This document shows, piece by piece, positions 45,101 to 53,025 of a stretch of 64,000 bases of DNA. The notes under the pieces were generated by a model. The model searched no databases. It saw only the letters and a program-made list of their open reading frames with translations, and had not been told where the DNA came from. The stretch covers positions 2,370,001 to 2,434,000 of the forward strand of contig NZ_MVAB01000001.1 in assembly GCF_002026305.1 (NCBI RefSeq), in the 5' to 3' direction. This stretch comes from Vagococcus martis. Its GTDB lineage: Bacteria > Bacillota > Bacilli > Lactobacillales > Vagococcaceae. The first letter of the stretch is position 1. Each line of letters opens with the position of its first letter. A program made the translations under genes and the position numbers.

Positions 45101-46604
45101 CGGAAAAGCATCTGATAATTTCTTACCAGAGCAACAAGTACCTGGCATTCCTGAAGCACAAATGGGACCAACTGCTTTGATTTCACTGATTAATCATGTG
45201 CAATTAAAAGCAACCAAAGCAGATGTTGCAGCAGCATCATTATTTAAAGCAGATAGCCAGTTAAATAAAGGGCCAATTACGTATTCTAATATTTTTGATA
45301 TTTACAAATACGCTAATACATTAGTTGGTGTCAACATCACTGGTAAGAACTTAAAAGAATACATGGAAGACAGTGCCAAATATTATAACCAATACAAAGA
45401 CGGAGACTTAACTGTTAGCTTTGGTGGTAGTGGTGATTTAGATAGTAAAATCCGTGTGTATAATTATGACATGTTCGCTGGTGTTGACTATCAAATTGAT
45501 GTGTCAAAACCTGTTGGAAAACGTATCATCAACCCAACAATCAATGGTAAACCTATTGATGATAATAAAGAATACAAATTAGCAGTAAATAACTATCGCT
45601 ATGGCAATCTACAAAAAAATGGTTGGGTAACAAAAGAACCATACGTTGATACAGACCCAGATACATTGCGAGGATTAATTGCAAGCTACATTAAAGAAAT
45701 GAAAGTGATCACACCTAAAGATGAATTAGTAACAAATTGGAAGATTGTCGGAGCAGACGGCTTAACTCACTTCTTACGTCCGGTGATGATTGACGCAGTG
45801 AAAAATGGTACATTAGCCATTGAAAGCACGCCGAATAATCGTACGCCAAACATCAATACGATTACGATTAGTGATTTAATTGAAAAAGATTTAGTCGGTA
45901 GAGTATCTGTTTCAACTCTTGAAAAAACCATTCAAACTGCTGAAAAATCAACTGACAAAAACTTAAAAGAGATGACTAAAAAAGCGAAAAAAGTCTTAGC
46001 TGAAGCAACTTCTTTGAACTCACAACTAGGTAGTGCAAGAGATGATAATGGCCAAGCTCAGGCTATTATTGATCAATACAACAAAGAGTTAGAAGACGCG
46101 ATCAAAAAAGCTGATAATGGGACTCAACCAGAAGAGAGTAAGCCAGAAAAACCAGTTATTAAACTGGAAATAAACAAATTAGAAACGATTCTGAACACTG
46201 CAAGTAAAAAAGACCCAGCTCGCTATGACAAACAAGCATGGGATCAGTTTGCTAAACTAGTGAAAGAAGCAAATGACCTGTTAGAACAAGTGAAAAAAGG
46301 GCAAGCATCAAGTAACATTACGCAAAAACAAATTGATGAAATGACAAAACGAGTGACAGACCAACTGGCTGCACTTGAAAAACATTTGGTTAAAGATGAG
46401 CCAACAACTGAATCTACTGAAGAATCAAATGGTGCATCAAGTAAAGGTAACACACCATACATTGGTAGTCAGTCAAAACAAACCTCAACGAAAAACTTAC
46501 CAAAAACAGGTGAGAAGAAACAAACATATCATTTGGTTGGTTTGACTCTGATAATGGGTGTTTCAACTATTGTTTATATCAAGAAAACGAAAAAAGCAGC
46601 ATAA
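42195..46604 (+). CDS. yfkN: Cell-wall-anchored multifunctional nucleotide phosphoesterase (YfkN-like)
   Basis: 1469-aa surface enzyme for nucleotide and cyclic nucleotide breakdown. Signal peptide (about 1-31, ending ATAQES), Ser/Thr-rich spacer, then two complete catalytic units. Unit 1 (about 100-650): metallophosphatase with GFNDFHGAI, GNHEFDEG and GHSHTYANG plus a 5'-nucleotidase domain (NNGGIRADL, FGGGDGFSAF). Unit 2 (about 660-1200): GTTDVHGNIW, DNGDIIQG, GNHEFNFG, GHDHKT and a second C domain (NYRYGN). Helical FIVAR-like repeats (about 1235-1400), LPKTG sorting signal, TM and KKTKKAA tail follow. TTG start 6 bp after AGGAGGAG. B. subtilis YfkN has the same tandem layout. Confidence 0.94.
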   Translation: MKKVQTLVNKLVTLTLVSSYLIGGVATVATAQESTVNSNTSEVVEKTETTTSSQESTIDSQKTTEGEKAPTDSQTLKQTQGSSERSVNKETKETPETKKTVPVQILGFNDFHGAINTTGSAYLDSKISNVGKAAFLSAELDQAEQQFKQTNKNGQSIRVQAGDLVGASPSNSALLQDEPTIKIMNRLNIKLGILGNHEFDEGLPEFNRIIEGQAPIKGSVQDTEIINNYAREKSNMQILSANVIDKKTQKSPFGYAPYAIETFGDVKVGFIGVVTDEIPNLVLAQHVKDYSFIDPAQAIVDNAKELRNQGVNAIVVIGHTGASGVDSSLGGETTEIITKMNQLDPENSVDAFFAGHSHTYANGVYKNVRVIQGTSQGKAFSNVLGDIDVETQDFVDTPKGEVLPVLTDKSTPTSTLTPNAEVQAIVADADKRISTLVNEVIGKTSDGKLISRDVNNANEQESALGNLITDGQLQIARETFKDDNIPIDFAITNNGGIRADLQVTDNGDITWGAAQAVQPFGNVMQVVSIKGADLIEALNQQFIQHYFLQVAGMAYTFTGEVSKNADGTNHDTRKIKDVTVISEKGDKTPLKADKTYNVVINDFLFGGGDGFSAFTKGTLIGALDPDTNIFVNYIKSQKTVSAKVEGRKKQAAASNEKEKNLTILGTTDVHGNIWNYSYEDNKEAGNGLAKVSTYANTVREEKGKDNVVLVDNGDIIQGTILTDDLYNVNPDLLKLEHPIIKAMNVIGYDSMTLGNHEFNFGQDVIKKLVKEATFPILSANTYIKKDGKHLVEPYTVVEKNGLKVAILGMTIPDIPLWDGPRVENLEFKGLEEEAKKQVKLIEEKEKPDVIIASIHAGLDNSRAESAAINVVKHVTEIDAFIVGHDHKTIATKIKDVNGVEKPVAGSKDTGSEMSRIELDMAYNDKTKKWEVKTSTVADVNLTKVEADNAVKEATKEAHEATAKYIQEEIGKASDNFLPEQQVPGIPEAQMGPTALISLINHVQLKATKADVAAASLFKADSQLNKGPITYSNIFDIYKYANTLVGVNITGKNLKEYMEDSAKYYNQYKDGDLTVSFGGSGDLDSKIRVYNYDMFAGVDYQIDVSKPVGKRIINPTINGKPIDDNKEYKLAVNNYRYGNLQKNGWVTKEPYVDTDPDTLRGLIASYIKEMKVITPKDELVTNWKIVGADGLTHFLRPVMIDAVKNGTLAIESTPNNRTPNINTITISDLIEKDLVGRVSVSTLEKTIQTAEKSTDKNLKEMTKKAKKVLAEATSLNSQLGSARDDNGQAQAIIDQYNKELEDAIKKADNGTQPEESKPEKPVIKLEINKLETILNTASKKDPARYDKQAWDQFAKLVKEANDLLEQVKKGQASSNITQKQIDEMTKRVTDQLAALEKHLVKDEPTTESTEESNGASSKGNTPYIGSQSKQTSTKNLPKTGEKKQTYHLVGLTLIMGVSTIVYIKKTKKAA

Positions 46605-46613
46605 TCCACTGAA

Positions 46614-46650
46614 ACAAACTCTCCATTAACTTTGGAGGGTTTGTTTTTGA
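46614..46650 (+). terminator. Terminator after the surface nucleotidase
   Basis: AACAAACTCTCCA / TGGAGGGTTTGTT (46614-46626, 46633-46645; one T-G pair) followed by T. Confidence 0.8.
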
Positions 46651-46829
46651 CTTTAATCACAAAACATACTAGGATAGTACTATTACGTTTAAATAAACGC
46701 CGTATTAATAAAAAAGAAGCATTCTCACAGAAAAATGACGTTTGTGAAATAAAAATATCACACAATTAACATGGTTTCATAGAATATTTTGATATGATTT
46801 AGGAGTTAACATTACTAGGAGGGATATGC

Positions 46830-47813
46830 ATGTGTACAAGTATCACATTTCAATCAGAAAATAAATTAAATTTCTTTGCTCGCACTATGGACTTTGGTTT
46901 TGAGCTCAATGGAATGCCCATTGCAATACCAAGAAACTATGAATCAACCTTTCATTTTGAAGGAACATTAAAAACAACTTATGCATTTGTAGGAACAGGA
47001 CAAAAAATGGGAGAGTATATGTTTGCTGATGGAGTTAACGAAAAAGGTCTATCAATTGCAGAATTATATTATCTCAATGAAGCAAGCTATAAAAGTGAAC
47101 CAGTTGATGGGAAAATCAATTTAACACAAGATGAGTTTCTAACATGGGTATTAGGTCATGTGGCCAGTATTGATGAGTTGAAAGAACTAAGTAAAAATAT
47201 CGAATTAGTCGGTGTGAAAAATGACTTGGTGTCAGCAGTAACACCACTTCATTTCATCGTGTCTGATAAAACAGGGCGGTGTGTGGTCGTTGAAACAAAT
47301 GATGCCACACTTACAGTAAAAGATAACCCAGTTGGTGTCATGACAAACAGCCCAAATCTTGAATGGCACTTAACAAACTTGAATAACTATTTGTCTATTC
47401 AACCAACAAACTTTGCGTCAAAAGAGCTTGATGGATATACATTAAAGCCATTTGGACAAGGTTCTGGAACTTATGGTTTACCAGGTGGTTTAACCTCTCC
47501 TGAGCGTTTTGTTCGTGCGACTTATATGAAGGCATATACTGAAAAAGGCCAAACAGAACTAGAAGCAGTGAATAGTATTTATCACATTTTAAATACTGTC
47601 ACCATTCCTAAGGGTGTAAATGTTAAAGACGATGGGCACAATGATTATACACAATATCGTGCCGTATTTAATTTAACCGACTTAACTTACTATTTTAATC
47701 CTTACTACACACAAGAAGTGTACTCAGTAAAATTAACAGAAGAGTTATGTTCAAAAGATGATGTGACAGTTTTTGACGTACCACATACCTTTGAAATCAA
47801 CAAATTAAATTAA
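46830..47813 (+). CDS. Penicillin V acylase-type Ntn hydrolase (choloylglycine hydrolase family)
   Basis: 327-aa linear amide C-N hydrolase. Met1 is removed to expose catalytic Cys2 (MCTSITFQ); the conserved RTMDF (Arg and Asp of the active site), DGVNEKGLSIAELYY, MTNSPNLEWHLTNLNNY and PFGQGSGTYGLPG follow in family order. The pattern is closer to Bacillus-type penicillin V acylase than to enterococcal bile salt hydrolase, so bile salt hydrolysis should not be assumed. AGGAGGG precedes the ATG. It has no signal peptide. It may act on N-acyl homoserine lactones or other acyl amides. Confidence 0.9.
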   Translation: MCTSITFQSENKLNFFARTMDFGFELNGMPIAIPRNYESTFHFEGTLKTTYAFVGTGQKMGEYMFADGVNEKGLSIAELYYLNEASYKSEPVDGKINLTQDEFLTWVLGHVASIDELKELSKNIELVGVKNDLVSAVTPLHFIVSDKTGRCVVVETNDATLTVKDNPVGVMTNSPNLEWHLTNLNNYLSIQPTNFASKELDGYTLKPFGQGSGTYGLPGGLTSPERFVRATYMKAYTEKGQTELEAVNSIYHILNTVTIPKGVNVKDDGHNDYTQYRAVFNLTDLTYYFNPYYTQEVYSVKLTEELCSKDDVTVFDVPHTFEINKLN

Positions 47814-47818
47814 AAACC

Positions 47819-47850
47819 AAAGAGCGTTGTTAAAAATAACGCTCTTTTTG
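47819..47850 (+). terminator. Terminator of the acylase gene
   Basis: AAAGAGCGTT / AACGCTCTTT (47819-47828, 47838-47847) with a T-run. It is directly followed by TGTTATGAT, an extended -10-like element for the next gene. Confidence 0.85.
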
Positions 47851-47886
47851 TGTTATGATATAAGCAAAGAATCAGGAGGCGATAGG

Positions 47887-48270
47887 ATGCAATTAGAACA
47901 CGCGGCAATTTATGTAAACGATTTAGAAGGAATGAGAGTTTTTTACGAAACATATTTTGATTGTACAGCAAACGATAAATACGTTAACCCTAAAACAGGA
48001 TTAGAAACATACTTTTTAACCTTTGAAACAGGAGCCAGACTTGAGCTGATGACTAGACCAGAAATAGTCGATGAAGACAAACCGTTATATCAGACTGGTT
48101 TCACTCATTTAGCTTTTAAAACAAATTCCAATGAGAAAGTCGATATGTTAACATCTCAATTAAAACAAGATGGCTTTGCTGTGTTAAGCGGGCCGCGAAC
48201 AACAGGGGATGGTTATTACGAAAGTGTCATTTTAGATCCAGAAAATAATCAAATTGAAATTACATGTTAA
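47887..48270 (+). CDS. VOC/glyoxalase-family protein
   Basis: 127-aa protein of the vicinal oxygen chelate superfamily: QLEHAAIYVNDLEGMRVFYETYFD at the N-terminus and LDPENNQIEITC at the end are typical beta-alpha-beta-beta-beta edges, with possible metal ligands His (EHAA), Glu (RLELM), His (THLAF) and Glu (IEIT). The start at 47887 has AGGAGGCGAT upstream; the longer frame from 47827 reads through a terminator. The substrate is unknown. Confidence 0.9.
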   Translation: MQLEHAAIYVNDLEGMRVFYETYFDCTANDKYVNPKTGLETYFLTFETGARLELMTRPEIVDEDKPLYQTGFTHLAFKTNSNEKVDMLTSQLKQDGFAVLSGPRTTGDGYYESVILDPENNQIEITC

Positions 48271-48300
48271 AAGCCAACCATATAACGTTGGCTTTTTTAT
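48269..48300. terminator. Bidirectional terminator
   Basis: AAAAGCCAAC / GTTGGCTTTT (48269-48278, 48287-48296) with T-runs, between the convergent VOC and recombinase genes. Confidence 0.85.
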
Positions 48301-48851
48301 ATTCCTAATCTGAAATCAGCCAACGTGTTCCCAATCTCATCTGTGGTGATCCCGATATATCGTTTCGTTACTTTTTCTGAACTATGATTAAAAATCTCCA
48401 TTAGTGTGGCGATGTCTCGTGTTTTACGATAATAATGATAGCCAAATGTTTTTCTGAGTGAGTGAGTCCCAATATCTTTTCGCCCAAGATTATCGGCGAT
48501 TTTTTGGTATTGCTTATAAACGGTATTCACTTTTATATGGCCATCTTGCTGACGACTAGGGAATAACCACTCATCATCCTCTTTTCCCTCGATGTATTCG
48601 GCAATAACATCTTGCAAATTATCTAAATACAATACTTTTCGTTTGCCAGTTTTCCGCTCAATGATAATCGGTCGTTTCTCATATTTTATATCTCGAACTT
48701 TTAATTTTACAATATCTGACATCCTCAGCCCATTGTTAATTCCAAAAATAAATAAAAAGGTATCGCGTTCTGGATAGTTTGTTCTTCTTAACCAGAATAA
48801 AAAATCATCTATCTCTGTTTGACTGCGTAACGGTTGAACATTGTACGACAT
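48297..48851 (-). CDS. Short tyrosine recombinase (catalytic domain only)
   Basis: 184-aa site-specific recombinase. The catalytic residues are present: Arg in NNGLRMSDIV (about 44), Lys in IERKTGKRK (about 66), His-x-x-Arg in GTHSLRKTFGYH (about 134), His in FNHSSEKVTKRYIG with the Tyr nucleophile (about 165). It lacks the N-terminal SAM-like core-binding domain of normal integrases. Such short recombinases occur as fimbriae-switch-like (FimB/E) or orphan enzymes. Upstream lie four related AGTTCA sites. Confidence 0.88.
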   Translation of the reverse strand: MSYNVQPLRSQTEIDDFLFWLRRTNYPERDTFLFIFGINNGLRMSDIVKLKVRDIKYEKRPIIIERKTGKRKVLYLDNLQDVIAEYIEGKEDDEWLFPSRQQDGHIKVNTVYKQYQKIADNLGRKDIGTHSLRKTFGYHYYRKTRDIATLMEIFNHSSEKVTKRYIGITTDEIGNTLADFRLGI

Positions 48852-48878
48852 ATTATCCCTCTTTTCCGTAAATTTTAC

Positions 48879-48989
48879 AGTTCACTATTTTTATTATATA
48901 ATAACATAATAATGAACTTAATAATATAGAATTTTAAACCCTTGATAAATCAACTTTTAAGTTCATGATTTTACATAATATAGTGAACT
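48879..48989. repeat. Four AGTTCA-type sites in two inverted pairs
   Basis: AGTTCACTAT (48879-48888) faces ATAATGAACT (48909-48918), and AGTTCATGAT (48960-48969) faces ATAGTGAACT (48980-48989). The consensus is AGTTCAYTAT. Between the first pair lies the palindrome TTATTATATAATAA. The array is directly upstream of the short recombinase (minus) and about 130 bp upstream of the acetyltransferase (plus). Confidence 0.6.
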
Positions 48990-49115
48990 CAATATTGGTG
49001 AAAAGAAAAAGATAATTTTTCTTAGGACGATTTTAAGCACTTTAAAATTATTTAAGAAGGTAATTATCCATTAAACGCCTTTAAATCACTTTAAAGAAAA
49101 ATAGGGGATACAACT

Positions 49116-49640
49116 ATGAGATTAATCAATTTAGAGGATGTTAGTATCGAAACGATCAAATCATTTAAAGATGCTTTTAAATACGAAAAAGAAACCATTC
49201 ATGGATCGCATCAACTTCAACGGGCGAATAATTTGCATAAATGGATGAAGGAAATCAAACGATTAAAAGAAAAAGATTATCAGCAAGCAGTTCAAACTAG
49301 TCACTTTGCCTTAATGACAGATGATAATGTAATGATTGGCATATCTGATGTTAAGCATCATTTAACGCCTTACCTTCAAAAAGAGGGAGGACATATAAGC
49401 TATACCATTTTACCGAATTTCCAGGGACAGGGATTTGGCACAGTTCTTTTAAAAGAAACGCTAAAAGAAGCTCAAAAGATTGGACTAAACACCATTCATC
49501 TAACAGTCAAAGAAACAAATGAGGCTTCTCAAAAAATTATCGAAAAGAATAATGGAATAAAGATTAGGCAAATTAGAGTAAACCAGTATAATGTGTGGCA
49601 TTATCAAATCAATATAGATTACAGTAATAATGTTATGTAA
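49116..49640 (+). CDS. GNAT acetyltransferase
   Basis: 174-aa acetyltransferase: ALMTDDNVMIGISDVKHHL (beta strands) and the acetyl-CoA motif YTILPNFQGQGFGTVLLKETLKEAQ (about 105-130), followed by VKETNEASQKIIEKNNG. AGGGGATA precedes the ATG. The substrate is unknown; it stands alone before the aromatic amino acid operon. Confidence 0.88.
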   Translation: MRLINLEDVSIETIKSFKDAFKYEKETIHGSHQLQRANNLHKWMKEIKRLKEKDYQQAVQTSHFALMTDDNVMIGISDVKHHLTPYLQKEGGHISYTILPNFQGQGFGTVLLKETLKEAQKIGLNTIHLTVKETNEASQKIIEKNNGIKIRQIRVNQYNVWHYQINIDYSNNVM

Positions 49641-49701
49641 ACCATATATTAAACAAGAGCTGACCCTAAAAAAATAATCCCACGATATTTTAATTATTTT
49701 A

Positions 49702-49730
49702 TTGACATATTCTCATTTAGCGACTATACT
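49702..49730 (+). promoter_or_regulatory. aro operon promoter
   Basis: TTGACA (49702-49707), exactly 17-bp spacer, TATACT (49725-49730). Confidence 0.85.
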
Positions 49731-49766
49731 TAATTCAATCTTACATCAGTTTGGAGCGGAAATCTT

Positions 49767-49832
49767 ATGAACATAAAACATATTATTAAAAACCCACAAC
49801 TGAATAATTACTACTTTAGCTATTTTAGATAG
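49767..49832 (+). CDS. Leader peptide rich in Tyr and Phe
   Basis: A 21-codon frame with GGAG (49753-49756) about 10 bp upstream of its ATG, starting MNIKHIIKNPQL and ending NNYYFSYFR before TAG. Five of the last seven residues are Tyr or Phe, the end products of the operon that follows. It lies between the promoter and a strong terminator, so it should function as a sensing leader peptide in transcription attenuation. The function is inferred from position and codon content. Confidence 0.8.
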   Translation: MNIKHIIKNPQLNNYYFSYFR

Positions 49833-49853
49833 GTTTGTGTTCATCAATGTATG

Positions 49854-50023
49854 GATACAAACAACCCAAGTTTGTATCTATGATGGCTAAGGAAATTTAG
49901 ATTGATTTCAAAACCCACATAGATCTTAAAAAATCTATAGTGGTGTTTTACATATACTGTATATTAAGTATAAGGATGTTCACTGTAGAGATTTTTAAGT
50001 CTACGTGAACATCTTTTTTATTT
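49854..50023 (+). promoter_or_regulatory. Attenuator hairpins and terminator before aroE
   Basis: Three hairpins follow the leader peptide: GATACAAAC / GTTTGTATC (49854-49862, 49870-49878), CCACATAGAT / ATCTATAGTGG (49915-49924, 49933-49943, bulged), and the terminator GATGTTCAC-GTAGA / TCTAC-GTGAACATC (49975-49989, 50000-50013) with a run of six T. Stalling of ribosomes at the Tyr/Phe codons could change the folding; the exact antiterminator pairing is not resolved by eye. Confidence 0.75.
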
Positions 50024-50044
50024 AGTTAGGAGGAATATGAACAA

Positions 50045-50902
50045 ATGGAAATAAATGGTTATACACAGCTAGCAGGATTTTTTGCTAGCCCGGCTAAACA
50101 TAGCTTATCTCCCACATTACATACGGCTTCTTTCCAAGCAGCAGGTATTAATGCCGTTTATCTAGCATTTGATATTGCACCGGATAAGTTAAAAGACGCT
50201 ATCATATCTATTCGAACGTTTAATATGATGGGAGTTAACTTATCCATGCCACATAAGGTTAATGCTCTCCCGTTTATGGATGATTTGTCAGAATCAGCAA
50301 CATTAATTGGTGCTATTAATACCATTGTTCAGGTAGATGGAAAACTAATTGGGCATAATACGGATGGATATGGTTTTATCGAAAGTTTACGTGTTAACCA
50401 TATATCTATTAAAGGACAAACTATGACTCTACTAGGAGCAGGTGGCGCTGCAACTGCTATTTTAGTACAAGCAGCCCTTGATGGATTTAGTACCATTCAT
50501 GTATTCAGTCGTCGTGGTAAACGATATGACGAGATGAAAAAAAAGATTGAGAAACTATCTGATAGTGTTTCTTGTAAGATAACTTTAACCGATTTATATC
50601 ATACAGATGCTTTAAAAGAAGCAATTAATAAATCACACTTACTCGTTAACTCAACCAGTGTTGGCATGATTAATGATGAGTCCTTAATTGAGGATGAGTC
50701 ACTATTACGAAAAGACTTGGTTGTCTATGACGTGATTTATAACCCAAGAAAAACCAAACTCTTAAAACAAGCAGAGAAAAAAGGATGTCAAATCATTAAT
50801 GGGCTTGATATGTTATTGTATCAAGGAGCAAAGGCGTTTAATCTATGGACAAACCAAGATATGCCTATTGAAAAAGTAAAACACATAATAGAAAAAGCGT
50901 AA
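50045..50902 (+). CDS. aroE: Shikimate dehydrogenase
   Basis: NADPH-dependent reduction of 3-dehydroshikimate. 285 aa. Substrate-binding SPAKHSLSPTLHTASF and NLSMPHKVNAL (Lys catalytic) at the N-terminus, HNTDGYGF, then the Rossmann motif LLGAGGAATAILVQ (about 128) and NSTSVGM. AGGAGG lies 10 bp upstream. First structural gene of an eight-gene aromatic amino acid operon, directly after the attenuator. Confidence 0.96.
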   Translation: MEINGYTQLAGFFASPAKHSLSPTLHTASFQAAGINAVYLAFDIAPDKLKDAIISIRTFNMMGVNLSMPHKVNALPFMDDLSESATLIGAINTIVQVDGKLIGHNTDGYGFIESLRVNHISIKGQTMTLLGAGGAATAILVQAALDGFSTIHVFSRRGKRYDEMKKKIEKLSDSVSCKITLTDLYHTDALKEAINKSHLLVNSTSVGMINDESLIEDESLLRKDLVVYDVIYNPRKTKLLKQAEKKGCQIINGLDMLLYQGAKAFNLWTNQDMPIEKVKHIIEKA

Positions 50903-50919
50903 AGAAAGAAGGAAATCTC

Positions 50920-51939
50920 ATGATCGTTATTATGAAATTAGGTGCAACAAGTGAACAAATTAATCAAGTCGTAAAAAGAATTGAAGAAAGTGATTTAGAA
51001 GTTCAAGTAAACACTGGTGAAGAACAAGTCGTTTTAGGAATTAAAGGTGATACACGAAATATTCAAGATATCGCGTTCAATAGTTATGAAGGGGTAGATA
51101 AAGCTGTTCGTATTACGAACACATATAAACTAAGTTCCCGTGAATTTCATCCGGATAACACAGTTGTAGACGTTGATGGGTTAAAAATTGGGGATGGTAG
51201 TTTCATCACAATGGCTGGTCCATGTTCAATCGAAGGATTAGACCAAATTCGTGAAACTGCTCGTATGGCAAAAGCTGGTGGAGCAAGTGTCTTACGTGGT
51301 GGAGCGTTCAAACCTCGTACTTCTCCATACGCTTTCCAAGGTTTGGAAGAAGAAGGATTAAAATACATTAGACAAGCAGCTGATGAGTTTGATATGAAAG
51401 TTATTACAGAAGTGATGGATGAAGCTCATATTGATATGGTCGCTGAATACTCTGATATTTTACAAATCGGTGCTAGAAACATGCAAAACTATAAATTACT
51501 TAGCGCTGTGGGACAAACTGGTAAACCAATCGGCTTGAAACGTGGGATTGCTGGAACGATTGATGAGTGGTTAAATGCTGCGGAGTACATCGCCGTTTCT
51601 GGAAAAAGTGATGTTATCTTTATCGAACGCGGCATTCGTACTTACGAAACAGCCACAAGGAACACATTTGATTTAAGTGCCATTCCTCTTATTAAAAAAT
51701 TAAGCCACTTCCCTATTATTGCTGACCCTAGTCATGGTACTGGTGTATGGGACTTAGTCACACCAATGGCAAGAGCTAGTGTCGCTGCAGGAGCTGATGG
51801 CATGATCGTTGAAATTCATCCAGATCCAGCCAACGCTTGGTCAGACGGACAACAATCATTAAATGAAAAAACTTACTTACGAATGATGGACGAAGTAAAT
51901 GTGTTAGTTAAAGCAATGGAAGAAATTAAATCACTATAA
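50920..51939 (+). CDS. aroF: 3-deoxy-7-phosphoheptulonate (DAHP) synthase
   Basis: First committed step of the shikimate pathway. 339 aa: an N-terminal ferredoxin-like regulatory domain (about 1-70, MIVIMKLGATSEQINQVVKRI) fused to the type I beta catalytic barrel with AGPCSIEG, GGAFKPRTSPYAFQG and DPSHGTGVWDLV. Enzymes of this layout are feedback-controlled by Tyr or Phe through the N-terminal domain. There is no chorismate mutase domain. It follows aroE by 17 bp. Confidence 0.96.
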   Translation: MIVIMKLGATSEQINQVVKRIEESDLEVQVNTGEEQVVLGIKGDTRNIQDIAFNSYEGVDKAVRITNTYKLSSREFHPDNTVVDVDGLKIGDGSFITMAGPCSIEGLDQIRETARMAKAGGASVLRGGAFKPRTSPYAFQGLEEEGLKYIRQAADEFDMKVITEVMDEAHIDMVAEYSDILQIGARNMQNYKLLSAVGQTGKPIGLKRGIAGTIDEWLNAAEYIAVSGKSDVIFIERGIRTYETATRNTFDLSAIPLIKKLSHFPIIADPSHGTGVWDLVTPMARASVAAGADGMIVEIHPDPANAWSDGQQSLNEKTYLRMMDEVNVLVKAMEEIKSL

Positions 51940-51957
51940 ACTAAAGGAGTCTTTTGC

Positions 51958-53025
51958 ATGATTGAAGTAAATTTACCAAATCACCATTATAAAATTGAGG
52001 TTCAACGAGGTCTTTTGAAGTCTTGTGGGCAATGGGTGGCGAATATATGGCGACCACAACGAGTAGCGATTATCACAGATGAAACTGTCGCAGAACTTTA
52101 TGGTGATGATGTGGCTGATAATTTAGTTGATCACGGCTTTGACATTACCATGCTTGTTGTCCCACCAGGGGAAGAAAGTAAATCACTAGAAAAAGCAACA
52201 TATTTATATGATGCGCTAGCTGATAACGGCTTTACACGTAGTGATGGAGTTATTGCCTTAGGTGGAGGTGTCATTGGAGATTTAGCAGGGTTTGTGGCCT
52301 CGACTTATATGAGAGGACTGCATTTTCTACAAATCCCAACCACTCTTTTAGCTCAAGTTGATTCTAGTATTGGTGGCAAGACTGCTGTTAATACTAAAAA
52401 AGCGAAAAACCTTGTCGGAACGTTCGCTCAACCTGATGGTGTCTTAATCGACCCAAATGTTTTAAAGACGTTGGAAATGAGACGTGTCAGAGAAGGTATC
52501 GCGGAAATAATCAAATCAGCTGCTATTGCAGATAAAGAGCTTTGGGATTACTTAGGAACACTAAAAAATGAAGAAGATTTACTCAATCATGCAGAAGAAG
52601 TCATTCATGCGTCACTAAATGTCAAACGTCGTGTCGTTGAAGAAGATGAATTTGATCATGGTAGTCGGCTAACACTTAACTTTGGTCATACAATTGGTCA
52701 TGCGATTGAAAAAACATCTGGTTATGGTGTGATTAGTCATGGTGAAGGGGTTAGCTTAGGTATGGTCATGATTTCGACTCGTGCGGAAGCCTTTAACCAA
52801 TCACCTAGAGGAATCACTGAAGAATTAATTACCATGTTGAAAAAATTTAATTTACCAACAAGTATTGCGTTAAATCGTGAGACGATTTTTGAAGCGATTA
52901 CGCATGATAAAAAAGCACGTGGGAACACACTAAAAATAATATTATTAAAACAAATTGGCCAAGCCAAAATCGTAGATATACCGATTGAACAAATGAAAGA
53001 TTACATTATTGAGGAGGAAGTATAG
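51958..53025 (+). CDS. aroB: 3-dehydroquinate synthase
   Basis: NAD- and metal-dependent cyclisation of DAHP. 355 aa with [29 protein letters not shown] (NAD site), [19 protein letters not shown] and the metal ligand His in [19 protein letters not shown] precedes the ATG and the stop overlaps the aroC GTG by 1 bp. Confidence 0.97.
   Translation: MIEVNLPNHHYKIEVQRGLLKSCGQWVANIWRPQRVAIITDETVAELYGDDVADNLVDHGFDITMLVVPPGEESKSLEKATYLYDALADNGFTRSDGVIALGGGVIGDLAGFVASTYMRGLHFLQIPTTLLAQVDSSIGGKTAVNTKKAKNLVGTFAQPDGVLIDPNVLKTLEMRRVREGIAEIIKSAAIADKELWDYLGTLKNEEDLLNHAEEVIHASLNVKRRVVEEDEFDHGSRLTLNFGHTIGHAIEKTSGYGVISHGEGVSLGMVMISTRAEAFNQSPRGITEELITMLKKFNLPTSIALNRETIFEAITHDKKARGNTLKIILLKQIGQAKIVDIPIEQMKDYIIEEEV

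Noticed and set aside
47827-47886. Longer N-terminus for the VOC protein
   Set aside because: The extra codons run through a terminator stem and the natural AGGAGG ribosome site; ATG 47887 fits the family start.
48297-49640. Prophage or integrative element around the short recombinase
   Set aside because: No phage, relaxase or excisionase genes and no tRNA attachment site are nearby; the recombinase appears to be an orphan.
49640-50040. T-box riboswitch as the regulator of the aro operon
   Set aside because: No GGTGG-type T-box sequence or specifier stem I arrangement is seen; the Tyr/Phe-rich leader frame explains the region better.
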